NCBI GenBank assembly: GCA_018873245.2
Contig: JAEMBT020000004.1
Coordinates: forward strand, 6,923,073 to 6,987,072
Length of the DNA stretch: 64,000 nt
Direction of reading: 5' to 3'
Source of the DNA: Archegozetes longisetosus
Taxonomy: Eukaryota; Arthropoda; Arachnida; Sarcoptiformes; Trhypochthoniidae
Under the pieces are notes generated by a model. The model saw only the letters and a program-made list of their open reading frames with translations, had not been told where the DNA came from and ran no database searches. A program made the translations under genes and the position numbers. This document shows, one piece after another, positions 1 to 13,797 of the stretch (positions are counted from its first letter, which is position 1; each line of letters begins with the position of its first letter).

Positions 1-1397
1 GGTATCGTTCCGACACGAACTTATGATTTAAATATAACTTATGATAAATATTACCAGACACCTAGACTTTGGCTCTGCGGATATGATGAAAATCAAAAAC
101 CACTTTCCATTGAACATATGTATGAAGACATTAGGTATGATTTCACTTGTTATGATTAAGTTTATTTCTAACTGTGATATATTGTCTTAATTTGTTTGAA
201 ACTGAGAAAATAGCCTAATGTTAAAATGAAAGCTTAAATAGTATGCTTTAATTATGTTTAATTTATGACTCCAAAATCTGATGAATTGTTAATTTGCGAT
301 TAGTCAAGACCATGCCAAAAAGACAGTAACGATGGAAACTCATCCCCATATTCCTGGAGGACCGATGGCTTCAGTGCATCCGTGCAGGTAATCACGATTT
401 TGATTGATTGAAACTTTATTGTGATTTAGGACTAATTGAATGTGAAATTTATTGAAAATATTGAACATAAAAATATGCAGATATGAATTCATATTTGTTG
501 ATCAATCAGGTAACAATTATTAATTCAATATGACTTATTATAAACTAAAAGATTTAACGCTTCAAACCATCAAACCATTAAATTAATGCAATATCACGTC
601 CTTTAAAATTGATTATTGTTTAAGAGTTTGATGTAACTGTTTATGAATGAGTTATTCGGATATAAGTACTTTACAGAAACTCATAAGGAATTAGTAATAC
701 TTATGAGAATAAATAATTCCTTATAATTTGCAAAAATGATAATTCGATTGACTCGAGTGATTATTTATACTTTAGTGCCTACAGACTCGATCAAGAGGTA
801 GGTCTTGGGTGGGTTAGGACCTCCTTGTCAGACATTAATTTGGTAAAATAGTTTTTAGAAAAGATGAGAAGAATTATGCGAAAAATTGATGAACTGCCTG
901 CAGAACATAAATCTTGTTTAGCTGCAGATTGTTTGCCTCTCAATTTTTTCCTAAATTCAGATCTCAAGTTCTTAACAAAAATTATTTATACTTTTGTTTA
1001 CTATCGATGTAATTAATGATTGAAAAACTATGTTTTCGCATAAAAACTTGTTTTTTATCTTAACTCCAAATTCTAGTCATAAATCTGTTTCTCTGAATAT
1101 TAAGGCAAATATACAATTAATGTGAACTTCATGTAAAAACTGATAAATTTGAACAAAAATAGTTCAAATTGAGTGCAAAATATGAAAGATTAGACTGTAT
1201 TTAAATTGTGCAATGATTCATTAAAAATGGAATCTATTACTTATAGACACGCAGATGTGATGAAGAAAATCATCCAAACAGTAGAAGAGGGCGGAAGAGA
1301 TTTGCCGGTCCACAGCTATCTGATTGTCTTTCTTAAGTTCGTTCAGGCGGTTATTCCTACCATCGAATACGATTACACTCAAAACTTTACAATGTAA
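1..1397 (+). CDS. ATG3: ATG3, ubiquitin-like-conjugating enzyme (3' part only)
   Basis: This is the C-terminal part of ATG3, the E2-like enzyme that transfers ATG8/LC3 to phosphatidylethanolamine during autophagosome formation. Three exons are read: 1-134 (the gene begins before the window), 304-387 and 1247-1397. Splice sites are GT-AG, and both junctions split serine or arginine codons in a way that restores the family sequence. Exon 1 carries the RLWLCGYDE segment. Exon 2 ends in the HPC motif, whose cysteine is the catalytic thioester residue of the family. Exon 3 encodes the conserved helix with [16 protein letters not shown] and ends in the family-typical FTM before TAA. The second intron is 859 bp, long for this window. 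The N-terminal half is off the left edge. Identification is very secure; only the exact extent upstream is unknown. Confidence 0.96.
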
Positions 1398-1666
1398 ATG
1401 ATTTGAAATTAGGAAGCGATGTATGAAAATATTTTCAATTATTTGACATCAACTTATAAAAGACAAATATATAATTATTTGAAAGAGATCCCAATTTTGT
1501 TGTTTTAATGAAAGCCACTCATAATTATAATGTACAGTATTTTCAACAATTGGTCAACTGTTATCAAAATTATTAAATTTTTACTTTTTAAAATTGGTGT
1601 ATTTTAGAAAAGAAATATTTTCCAATTATAATCAACTCGATTTATAAAATGATTATATAATTATTT

Positions 1667-1672
1667 AATAAA
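1667..1672 (+). terminator. Candidate polyadenylation signal of ATG3
   Basis: AATAAA lies 270 bp after the ATG3 stop codon on the coding strand. The hexamer is frequent by chance in such AT-rich DNA, so this is only the first plausible site. Confidence 0.35.
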
Positions 1673-2313
1673 ATCTGAATCTTCTTATTTGTTATATATG
1701 AAGGCATTGAATAATTTCAAAGTTAATTATGTATTTGTGATAATTTATTACGAGAGAAAGCTGAACGAAACTTAATGTTGTTAACCTCTGAATCGCATTT
1801 CTATTAATTATTTATTATTTGGAGAGGAAAACATTCGTTCAGTTTAGTCGTAACGTGTTTGAGATCAGCAATGAGTCGATCCTTATTCGGAAGTCAAGTT
1901 TGATTGTGGTTTGTATCAAAAGTGAAGGGCTCCTCATTTAGCTCTTATACACCCCGAAGCAATTGTTTTAATTTTCAGTTTAATTCATGATTTTTGAATA
2001 AGATGAAAATAAAGCAAAAACCGGATTTCAGTAATTTTAATACTTTCGTTACACAATCTTCTGCTAATAGTACTGTTATCCAATTGGTTTAATACGCTTT
2101 GTGCCTGACCTACACTGGAATTTAACTTCGGAAAAGTTAACTTCAATTCATGAAAAGATTATTTGATAGGAAAGAATAAGTTTAGCATTATGAATAGAAC
2201 AAAGTATGAGTTTATATTTGAAGTAAGATATTGATTCAGAAAATCCGTATTGATATAAAGTGTTTTAATAATCTAAACAGGTATTGATTGACGCATAAAT
2301 AATTGTTGATATT

Positions 2314-2386
2314 GTTTGAAACTGTTTAAAGTTTGAAACTGTTCAAAGTTTGAAACTGTTCAAAGTTTGAAACTGTTCAAAGTTTG
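2314..2386. repeat. 17-bp tandem repeat, about 4.3 copies
   Basis: The unit GTTTGAAACTGTTCAAA occurs four times in a row (the first copy has one change) and is followed by a 5-bp partial copy. Within each unit, TTTGAA and TTCAAA are inverted around ACTG, so each copy could form a small hairpin. Confidence 0.95.
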
Positions 2387-5300
2387 TGAGTGTAACACTC
2401 GTAAAGACTGAGTTTCTTTAGGACAGGTTTTAAGAACTGCCTTTAGCTTTATTATAGATATTTTCGTTTTAGAAATAAGTTTCAATATCGCAATTCCTAA
2501 AATGTTTTGACCCATTTTAAGACAAGATCATCTTTAAAATCAAATATTTTTAGATATAGATAGCTATTGAGATAGAAAGACATCAGAGAGAGACCGCTTT
2601 ATGCAACTAATAATCAGTCGAGTTATGCAATGTTTGAATTTAGTGCACATTAGTATAAAATTGGATACAAGTTATTTGATATGCAATTAAATAGAAAATA
2701 CATTAAGTCATTTGACTCTATTTATGTAATCACTGTCTTTGATTCTTATTAATAATGGTCTATTAAATAGTGTATACTTCAATTTTTTTATGTCAAACTT
2801 GCGTACTATTAGAGTTATGTAGGTTTTGCTGTACTTTTTACTGTACTTTCATGTGCTTTAATTGCAAATTGTTTACGAGGTTTGACCAATCTTTTCTTTT
2901 CACTTGTCTTGATCCGATCTGAGAGTGCGAATGCTTTGCGCAAAACTATTGTTGCATTTTTGTTTCGTATTTGCCATTTATGTCACACAAACAAAGCATT
3001 TTTTCGAAATTCAATAATATAATGATTACACCAAAAAGATACTGCAACAAAAACATATTAGAAAATAAGAGACTATTTTCCAATCGATCGAACATATGAA
3101 TCAATTTAAAAGCTATTGTTTCCGCGTATTCTGATCTATAGATTATTTTTGTGCTATTCATCATTTTAATCGCAACATTTCAAATGTGTCTCACCTCTCT
3201 ATTTGTTCATATTAGAATTAGACTTTTGATAGTATGCATTTTGAAAATGACAGATTGGCTCAATTTATATAGTATTACATGAATGAATATGACTCTTGCA
3301 ATTATTTATTCAATGCATTGTACAGACTGGCAATGGGAGTGTTTCTCAACGTTTTAGTAATAACTGATAAGAATGCGTGCAAAGTATGAAATGAAGATTA
3401 TAGAAAATGATAAGATTATTTTCACTGATACTTATGATTTATGACTAATAAGTGGAAGCACACTGCCACTTCCCTATCTGTACTATACTGGTCCTACTGT
3501 TATAGTGGTTTGCTTTATATTTTCTTATCACAATCATCTTATCATCTTCGTTTCTTCTTTCGCTTAACTTTCATTCTGTGTTTTTAGTTTAGTTTTGTTT
3601 TTTATAGAGAGCGATATTTTAAAAGTTGTTTTGAATAATTATTTAAACAAAATTGAAGTGAAGTTATAATAATTTGAAAGAAGAATTTAGATGAATGAAA
3701 CTAATCTGACCACTAAAGTAAATTTACTCTCCATTACTCATGAATGAGCTAATATAAACATATACAAATGTTTTATTATTTTTTATTTTGCTCATCATTA
3801 TCTTTGAGGTTCTCATAATTTAGAAGTAATGAATTTTCAAAGTGACTAATTGTGGGAAAATATTCTTTAGCCATCGGATATATGATCAAAAGTTTTGGTT
3901 GTCAGAAGACTTGTTATCAAACGCAATGAAATCTGGGTTTATTCGGTCATTAAGACAGAAATTGCATTACAATCAATAATTGACCTGTAATTGATGAATT
4001 TCATATAAATTAACAATTTTATGATGTATTTTTCACAATTTTTCAATATAAGAATAAAATTTTGGAAATGGTCAAATTTTGAGAATGATCAAATTTGAGA
4101 ATAATAAAGCTTTGAGAATAAGAAAATTTTGGAAAATACAAAAGAATAGCAATAACAATAATAACAATAATGATAATTGAAGATAGGTAATTTTAGTTGA
4201 AGCTTGATAAAATAAGATATAATTATAGGAATAATTAAAAATGAACAAAATATTAAATGCTAAACATGAATAAAATAAGGTCAGTTCCGCTAATGATTAC
4301 GAGTTTGCATAATCAACTTGGAGTCACAATTCATAGATTTCATAGTCGGTTAACTTTGAAACAGGATTCAAATACCATTAATACTTCGATGCAGAATATT
4401 TTAGATTTAAATCCAGTAACTTTTTAAATAGACTTAAGAATGATTAAAAGTCTTTTTACTAGATTGGAATGGTGAAAAGATAGATTTTAGAGAAGTATTA
4501 ACAATAGTATATTTTGCGTTTAAGTCATTTAGTTCCTGATCCATCATTATTTATAGGAATGTCTTATTGTAATGCAAAGCATTTAAAATAATTATGTATT
4601 GTTTCTCAGCTTAAGTTCATATATTCTAATAACTTTTCAAATGCTTATCAACTCAAATATGCTATTTTTCAACAATATACCCATAGATTCAGTAAATAAG
4701 ATAACATTTCAAACATCTTTACAAATATCCTATTTTTATTCAATTGATTTTATTTTCGTTTTTCAAACGTTTGGGCGTATTTGAGCTCTTTTGAGAAAAC
4801 CAAGTGATGAGATGCTAAGTCATGATTAGAATCTGCAGGTATTCACTTACTCTAAAGTCAAATAGCAAACAAATCTTTTCAGCTCTTTTTCAACGATAAA
4901 AAATCTAATTTATTGATGATTTGCAAGGTGAACACCTGATAATCAGTAATGGGTTGGCTAACTCTTAAGAGTATCCATTACTCTGTTAAAAGTATTTTAC
5001 ATGTTTGATCTTTAGAATCGGTTACCAGATAGTAGAAACATTTGATTTCTATCTTTAGATATCTATCTTTGTTCATTAATTGAATTAAGTTTTAAGTTTC
5101 AGTATTGTGTCAAAGGAATGATCTCTTCTTCTACTTTAAATATGCAACTGAATACTTTCAGCTGAATTAATGATGAAAGTTAGTCTCGGATTTCATTCGC
5201 GATACAGTACTTTCTACTTGTAAGGGAACTGTGTCAACCATTAGATAAACGGTAGACTTTAGACTCAATAGAAAATTAACCATTCTGAAAGTTAATTTTA

Positions 5301-6543
5301 TCTAACATTATTACTCAAAATTTGATTGTTATTAGTGGGTCAGGCGTTTTGTGAGTTCATTAGTCACATCTCAACACCAAAGACCATAGATATGATAATC
5401 TTGTGGTTACAAGCTTTTAAATTTCTGTTAATTATTTACACTCAACAAAAATTTTCTGCTCAGAGCCCGAATGTCAAGTTTTATTGAAGTAATTCGCCAA
5501 TTCGGGACATTAAGAAAAATTGGAAGTATTGATAAGCAGGAGGACTGACCGAATTAGTTTCTACAAACACAAAAAATTTCAAACTCTATCCATGACATTA
5601 AGTGTTGAGCTGATTACATCCTTTTCTGATATTTTGATACTTTTTCAGTGAAATTTGCCACAATTGAATTTTTAGAGCTATTTATAACATAGAGTGTTAT
5701 TAATGTTTGTCTACAATGAATCAATACTGAAATATATTGTGTGGAGAGTATTAAGCCTTCAATCAAACAAGTATAAAATTGAAGACGTTTTTGAAAAGTT
5801 ATTTTCAAAACTGGTTACCTATTTCGTTATTACGCTATTATTAGTTTTCTAGAAAAACTGGTCCAATAACATAAAGATTTTAGTGAAGTAAACATAATTG
5901 AATTGATTATGAAGACTAAAATTACACTGAGAAAAATGAGTGATTTTTAGTTTAGAGAGGTAATAAATCTATTGGATTAGTTAATGAGATTGTTAGTACT
6001 GTAATGAAACTGAAAGATAAGCCATTTAAACATATAGATTGGTGTATAACTAAATAATTCAGTGATATGGTTCAATTATAAGTAATTGGTAAACGGACTA
6101 GTTTTGAAAAATTATAATAAATCAAGTGCAACAAATATCATTAGAGTTTGAAGAGTAAATTCCAATAGAAGATCGCATAATCTCATCTAAATTGGTATTT
6201 GCAGTACTCTATGATGAATCGGCGTATTACTCTTTAAATGAATTAAGGTGTGAAGAGTTTCTTTTTAAATGTTTAATTTGCTTGTAGAAAATTGCTTAAC
6301 TTGTTAAGCAAATCAGGTCACGTTAAATCAAGTTTCAAATAAATTATTAGCCAACAGTTACAAACCGTTAGAATCAGACAACAAGATAACAAAAATCATT
6401 TACTTTTTTCAATCAAACTACTTCTGGACTTAATTAACTTACAATACTTACCAAACCAATTATATTTCTCGTTCTTAATGCCATCCAAAAAAGATGGAAA
6501 AAGCTTATGTATATGTTTATGATTTATTTTTGTTTCGCAAAAT

Positions 6544-6546
<3 letters not shown>

Positions 6547-6609
<63 letters not shown>
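6547..6609. repeat. (TC)31 microsatellite
   Basis: An uninterrupted TC dinucleotide run of about 62 bp. It creates a spurious minus-strand open frame of alternating Glu-Arg that should not be called a gene. Confidence 0.98.
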
Positions 6610-6610
<1 letters not shown>

Positions 6611-9600
6611 ATGGAAAATTTATAAATAAGTTTCTCTGGGAATTTAGATAAAAGTTCAATTTTAGATTTTGTCATGAAGCCAAACATATTGAACATTTAC
6701 ATGAATCAGCTATTTATATAGATTGTTAATTGAATTGGTTTTGTTCTAATCTGAGGTTTCTAATAAATTTGTTTTTTCTGGTTAATTTTAGTACAGCATT
6801 CAATCTGTAATCTAAATGCTTTCGAAATTCAAAGTAAAGTCATGCAAGTTGCTCACTTGCTTGCGTTTAGTGTCTTAATTGAGTTTTCAGCTGAATATCT
6901 AATAAATTGACATTTTATATCTATGATATCCTTCTATTATTTTCGTAAGTTTTGAGTTGCAAGTGTTACATTAGTAGACATAAGGAAGCTTATGTTAATT
7001 AGCAAGAGTTAGTTTGCATAATAAAAGTTGGTGTTGATAACAGAATATTCTTTTAAACAATCAGAGCATATTTTAAGTAAAATCAGTTTGAATAGTGCTT
7101 ATCAGCAGTTTTTAAATTTGAATAGATACAGTATAAAAAAGTAAAAGCCTTTAAGGTATCACGATATTAATAAATATCTTAGTTTCGTTCTTCAATATGC
7201 AAGTCGAAAAACTTCTCAATCTAAAAATCTTATTTCAAATCACTCATGAAACTATCACTCATATCTCTTGCAATATTTATCTAAAAAATCATTTCAAGTC
7301 TTCGTGAAGGTTATAAAAATGAAAAACTTTTAAATGTTTGAAACACAAATATTTTTAGAACTTATTAATTAACTGAAAAGATTTGATAGACAGTAAATGA
7401 CTATAAGTTATTTTCTAGTCAATATTATGAAAATTTTCAGTAAAAACGACAAAACAAAGTGGATGTGTAAATGTGGGCTAAAGTTCAATATTCATCTTCA
7501 TATATTAAAATATCTTTTTTTCTGTTCAAATGCAATTTGAACCTAAAATCAAAAGTTTTTCAGAGTCCCTTAGAAAACTAATCTTGAATACTTTTAAGAA
7601 TAATAGATCGTGTTTTTTAAAGAGTTATTTTGAGCGTTTTCCAAGCATGCCAGTCGTTGTCATGATTTGCTAAAAAACATTCTTATAAATTGATACTCGA
7701 ATGAATTAACTGAATTTTAGATCAATTTTATGGTTGTCTTGGGAGGAAAAATTAGGAAAAGCCGATGATTAGCTAAACAGTTGACTAAATAAGATGATTG
7801 TTATGTTTTCAAGTTGATCGTTCAGTGAGATTGGATTGGCTTAAAATACAATATTTAACTTAAATTCAGCTATCAGTCGTAACACTGTTCGCACTAATTG
7901 TTAGAACCAGATAGCAATCTCAATTACGCAATGCTTAATGTCTATTATGATAAACTGTTCAATCATTTAAATCTTTGTAATACTTAATTAATAACTTTAC
8001 TTTTTGCCGATGCATCTCTAGTCATAACAATCTTTTGTCAATAGGAAATTCATCACAAAATCTTCCACTACTCAACAAACGCATCAAATTATGTCAATTT
8101 TTTCTGTTTCATTTAACTTTTGAAAAACAGATTTGAAAATCAGAAGTTAATTTTAGAATTTTGTAGCAAAATAAAATAATAAAAAGAATTTAATTTAATT
8201 TCCGGCTTTTTAATAGAATAAGTTTAATGAAAATTGATGAGAGCTTCAACTGATTCAACTGATCCCAAGATGTAAACAAGCCTTACAGTACTCTTCAATA
8301 TTGGAGTGAATATGTTTAAAATTACTCTATTTGTTAAATGTTTATTAAATTAATTAAAAAGAGAGAGAACTATAACTAATGAATATTAAAGTAATAGAAC
8401 TAGAGCTGAAGAAAACTTTCTAATTACCCTGGTAATGTCTGAATGATGAGTATTTGCTATTGATCTAGTTATCAGTTTCACAACTGTTACTTAATAACAT
8501 GATCCTAAATAGCTGATTGCAAACAGACCTTAAAAGTAGTAATATTTGTGTATTTGCTTTAATTATATAATTGCGACTTATCCCATTTAACACTAATGTG
8601 ATTAAGGCATGGTTTCAATGCGAATGAGGTTTTTCAAAGCACTCCCTTTACTGCAACTAAGTCTAAAAATACGGAAAAGTACTAATCTATCTGTAACTAA
8701 ATGTGATTACATTCATTCAATCTGTTAATGCTTATGGCATAACACGAATGCACTAAATACTAGTTCCAATTTAAAAACTATTTTTCAGCCGAAAGTTACA
8801 CTTGCAATCCAATCATTCATTATAAATAGATTTCAAATCGATTTAAAACTCGCACTTTGATTGTTTGGACAAACATACATTTGAGATCTTTTAGGCAATC
8901 ATTTGATTCGCTTAATTCATATTTATTTGAAACTATTGACTTTTACTACTGGTTCAGAGCTTCAAACAAGAGCATAGAGGAGTTTCGCAAGAATAGCCTT
9001 GATAATTGAAGTGATGAATGAAGTGACATAAGAAGATTGAGGAGTAATAGAGAGAGATGAGAAAAGTTTTTGGTTGAGTATATCTGGATTGGTAGTTTTG
9101 GACCTAAAACACATTTACCTTATTTTAATTAACTTATAGCTGGGTTGTGTTAATTGCCAATAGAGTTACAATGGAGCACAGAGTTATAATAATTGATATA
9201 TTATTAAAGCTGAAGCAAACTTTTGTTACGGTTGTCTTAATTCTCATTTAAGCATAAAAATGAACAAAAAAGCAGTTAGAGTAGCGGAAACAGAAATTGC
9301 TACTGAACTGCTAACGGTTAGGATGATAAGTATGTCTTCGATAGTTTTCGGAACGTCTTGCTTGGGTGCCATCAGCTAATAAGTAAAATATTTCTTCAAA
9401 CCAATTTTAGCTGTTGTGAGACCTGACCGCCTATAATGTTTGTAGTCTGTAATACTTTGTCTAACAGTTGTGTCACATCAAATGACATAACTTTGAAATT
9501 ATCTCAATGTTAATCAGATTGTTTATACTAGTAATGGTTCAGCAAATATCTGATCAATTATTTTGGTTAGAATTTTTAACCAGAAACTAATTATACAATA

Positions 9601-10070
9601 GTTTACTGAAAATCGTGTAACAACTGATTAACAGCATTCGAGACATCTGCAAAGTAACCTCAAATTCGTACAAATCGTAGTCTATTAGGTCCTACTTTAT
9701 TTTTATAATGTCCTATAATTTCATTGTTTGAAATTTTCATAGTTATCATTGAAGAGTTTTATTTTTTTCCAAAAGCAATTTTGATAAAGTTTTGAATAAA
9801 AAAAAAAGAGTTTTCTATTCATATAGAATTTTGGTTACACAGTTTAATACAATGTTAGAATGAATTAATTTCTCTCTATTATGCAGGTAAAATGCAGGTA
9901 AATATAACCACAAAAGAAAAACACAAAAACAGAGAACAACGGACTAATGTTTTCTCTATTATGATAATTTCTCGCAAAAATTAACTCACAATTGAACCTA
10001 ATCTCATCTAAAGAGAAATTAAGTTAAGCATCATCTTTAACTATCTGGTGATTTCTCCTCCCAATCATAG

Positions 10071-10142
10071 CAGTGACGGACTAAAAATCGACTAGAACCA
10101 TTCTTAAGTTAGGGTTAGTGTCTTAACTGTCACTCCGCCACT
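10071..10142. repeat. Short inverted repeat resembling ends of a tiny hAT-type element
   Basis: The left arm CAGTGACGGA and the right arm TCCGCCACT are inverted copies with one mismatch over nine bases, about 50 bp apart. CAGTGRCGGA resembles terminal inverted repeats of some hAT elements. I see no matching 8-bp target duplication, so it may be a decayed fragment or chance. Confidence 0.3.
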
Positions 10143-13100
10143 AGTGTTGGATTGTTGAGCAAAGTCTGAAACAGGATCTGTAGAAAAGTAGGTCAGAATG
10201 TGTAGGTCACGGGCTTATGTAATTACATATAAGACTAAAGTTACGAGAAAAGACTGCATTTAAGTTAGTGTTCGCCTGACCCCCAACAAAACTGAGGGTG
10301 TATTCCATTCACTGTGAAGTACTGACTTATGTCACTTTGAAACAATCTTCTATACCGGTATTTCTTACGTGCACTCACTAATGGAAATATAGTTTATGAA
10401 CAAATTCAACTTATACTAACGTTATGCTTAATCTCATCCTTTTAAGTTTGTTGTGCGAATTATCTGTTATGTGTTAAGTGGCATTTAATACTATTGTATT
10501 TTGGATATATATTGATCAATGCTATAAAAGGTATGATTTTTATGATCAACTAATCTAACTTAAGATATCTTCTGAACAAACGCTACTCCAACGCAATTAC
10601 CATAAACAGGTATTGTTTGATTAATTTTCATTTCTATTACGCTATTATTCATCAAACAACTTAATATGAATTGGCTTTTCGAGACTACACTTGAAGTCTT
10701 ATTATTTTTTAATCACGATCTGAGTTGAGACAAGAATCTTAATGTTTCTCGTGAGCCAACTCTAACATTGCATATCTCGATAGGTTTGCATTGCTATCAA
10801 AGTTTGATGAATAATTATCACAATTATTAAGAGTAGCATTAATCTTTTAAAGAGAAGTTTTATTTTTCATAAATTTGCGCCTTCAACATTTTATGAGAAT
10901 TGAATGTTGTTTTTGTTTGAAAATTTATTAAATCAAGTCTCATGAATTTCTGAAATTCCTAAAACAAAAAATTTTTTATGCATTTGCAATTATCATATTA
11001 TTAATGATTGTAACTATTAATTATTAAGTTATTCATGTGCTTGCAAATTGAATCTTCAAGTTTCAATTGAAAGGAATTTGTGAGGTATTTTTCATAAGTT
11101 CATTAATTAAGTTGTATTTTAGCGGATTTCATATTTTTAACCTTAGTACAAGCGATAAAAGTTGCAAGTCAATTTTATAACCAATAAATCATTTGTTGTG
11201 TTCTATAGAGTGTAGACAATTTAACAATAGAACAATTCATTTATTATTAACCACAGCTTAGAAAATACTTACGAATATTTCACGAAAGGTCGCCATTCCT
11301 AAAATTGCATAAATTTGATTAGTTTTATTTTTCGGTTTTTGTTTGAACTACCGGAATATATTAGAAAAAACATTTGAAATTTAAATAGAAGTCTAACGGA
11401 AAGAAGAAAAACATTATAGTCTTGTTTATGCGATTCAGAGTTTCAAACATACCGGTTAGCGGTGAGCCACTCAAACTAATAGTAATTCTTAAAAATGCTG
11501 AAAACATTTCAAATCATATCAGTTCAAGTATTTCACATGGTTTTGTTAAAGCGTGTCTCATTTAACGACCAAGTCAAATTCAATATGAATGGGTTTGAGT
11601 TGTTTAAAGCAAGAAATGCGTGGAGTGAGTTGGTAACAATTAGCAAATCTAATTTTCTTACTCAATGTCTGAAGTTATAAAACAAAGGATAGAAAATGTG
11701 CCCAATTCAATTAACTGAAACTTACCACTAAGTTGAGAGATTACTTTTGATGAGTACCGCAATAAATATAATGCATCTAATAAATGAATACAATTAGAAT
11801 AATGAGCCCAAACAAGTTATATACGCCTTTTAAAATAAGTGGTATCTTCTGTCGTTTCTTCTTCATTAACAAATAATAGTATTGACACAATAGAATACAA
11901 TAAAAGCTAACAAATCACAATTTAAAACAGGCTCACTCACTCTAATAGACTTGAGGATAGGGTTTTATATCAATTTAAGTTTGTTTGACAAATATTATGA
12001 TCAATTCTTACATAAACTCTATACTTAAACCATTTTAAAGGTTAAATAAAACTGTGAATTGGATTGCCGGCAAAGCAATAATTAAACAAATGCAACACAT
12101 TTAAAACATTTCTGCCAAATTGTTGATTGCTGGAGGGCATCTTCATTAATAAACTTCAATCATTATTTGATTACCTTTTAATTACGTTTGATGAATAACC
12201 CGACGAAAATTGAAGTTATATTATAATAACATTAATAAACTTTAAGGAAACTATTTTTTAATCAAAATTAGAAGTTTTTATTAAAGTTTTGAAAACATGA
12301 TTTTTCATTTAATAAGCTTTTGCCTGAAAGGTTATCAATATCGATGCTAATGCACTTAATATACCTGCATATAAAAGCAAATCAAAATAATATTACGAGC
12401 CACAAGAGTAGATAACTTGTATTTTTCTAGTTTAACCATTTTTCAAGCAAATTAAAAGATTAGATCCATAAATTCATAATGTTTTCTTCTTCTAAATCCT
12501 AGTCAAGGTGCCCATTACAAACATTTAGTTTGTGAGTCTATCTTCACTCATCAAATATTTCCTGCTTTTATCTAATTTAACTTTTTTATTGTATTTTTTT
12601 ATCAATCATATATTAGATTTAAACTGAAACAATTTCAATTGCTCTTTAAATTGTTTTATATAAGTTTTATATAGCATTTTATAATGATAATAGAAAAACA
12701 TATTCGTTAATACAATATTCCTAAACAAGCGTAGTGTATGTCTAATTTGTTACGAAATCTCTCGTTATACTATCATTGATGAGACTGGTGTCAACCAGAA
12801 TTTATTGGCTAATCTGTTGTCGCACTGAACAACTAATCTGTGAGTGTTTAAAAATCAAAGAAAATCAGTTCCGTATAACTGGAAAATAGCTAAGACAGTT
12901 AGGCAGTTAGCAGGTCAGTAGACATATATCTAGGAGTTAGATTGTTATGATTTTGTCCATGAACTCCATAATGGTGTATACGTTACGGATTCGCTCTAGT
13001 GATCGACTAGTGTTACGTTAAGGAATGTTAGAAAAAACACTACATAACACTGTCAGCAGTTATGAATGAGGAGGTCTTCTTTGTGTCATTTGCTTTGGTG

Positions 13101-13373
13101 TGTAGAGACTAGAGGAGCAGGAACTGTATCGGGATATATATTCAATTATTTAGAAAGAGAGAATAGGCGAAAAGTAAACCGAGCCTCACGTTCTCTTTGG
13201 CTGTTTTATGGCACAAATACTATTTGAGTTGGAATACACGGAACAGCAGTAAATTTTAGTTTTCATATTTACTTCATTTACATTTAGCCTATGCGTTAAA
13301 GTGCTATTCACCCATTTATAATCACATTTAACTTTTAAGTTACTCTATTTGCACTTCAAAGCAAACACTAAAA

Positions 13374-13388
13374 CCTAACCTAACCTAA
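13374..13388. repeat. Short interstitial CCTAA (TTAGG) run
   Basis: Three perfect CCTAA units. TTAGG is the ancestral arthropod telomere repeat. A run this short carries little weight and could be chance. Confidence 0.45.
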
Positions 13389-13730
13389 GACTAAAAGCTA
13401 TCCAAACGCAACGCTAAAATCTATTTCTAATCTAACACTTGAGAATTGAATTTACATTTGATTTGTGAGAAGAAATTAATTAATGGAACTGTTGAACAAA
13501 TAACTGTTAAGAATAAGTTAACCCATTTATAGGTGATTAGCATAACTTATTTGAGTGATTGTATTTTGGAGGCAGTGAAGAGCAGTAACATGTCAATAAA
13601 GAAAAGTTTAAAGCAATTCAATTTCACAAACAATAAGTTTGATTAGTGATAAAAGCTTTTATTTGGGCTCATTTCTATTATAAATATAGCACTGAAATAA
13701 TGTGATTTTAAGAATATAAATATGTAGTTG

Positions 13731-13797
13731 GGTCAGTGCTATAAGGCTCTATCTGCAATGTTATTCGTATTAGAGATAGCGCTTTATACCACTGACC
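13731..13797. repeat. Hairpin-forming element, copy 1
   Basis: Bases 13731-13754 and 13774-13797 are inverted copies matching at 21 of 24 positions, with a 19-base loop. One mismatch would be a G-U pair in RNA. A related hairpin lies at 16641-16698: both share the left motif AGTGCTATAA and a right motif of the form TTAGARATAGC. The pair may be a miniature inverted-repeat element or, less likely, a small-RNA precursor. Confidence 0.6.

Noticed and set aside
6396-6659. Minus-strand open frame of 87 codons with an Arg-Glu run
   Set aside because: The run is simply the TC microsatellite read on the other strand, and nothing else in it is gene-like.
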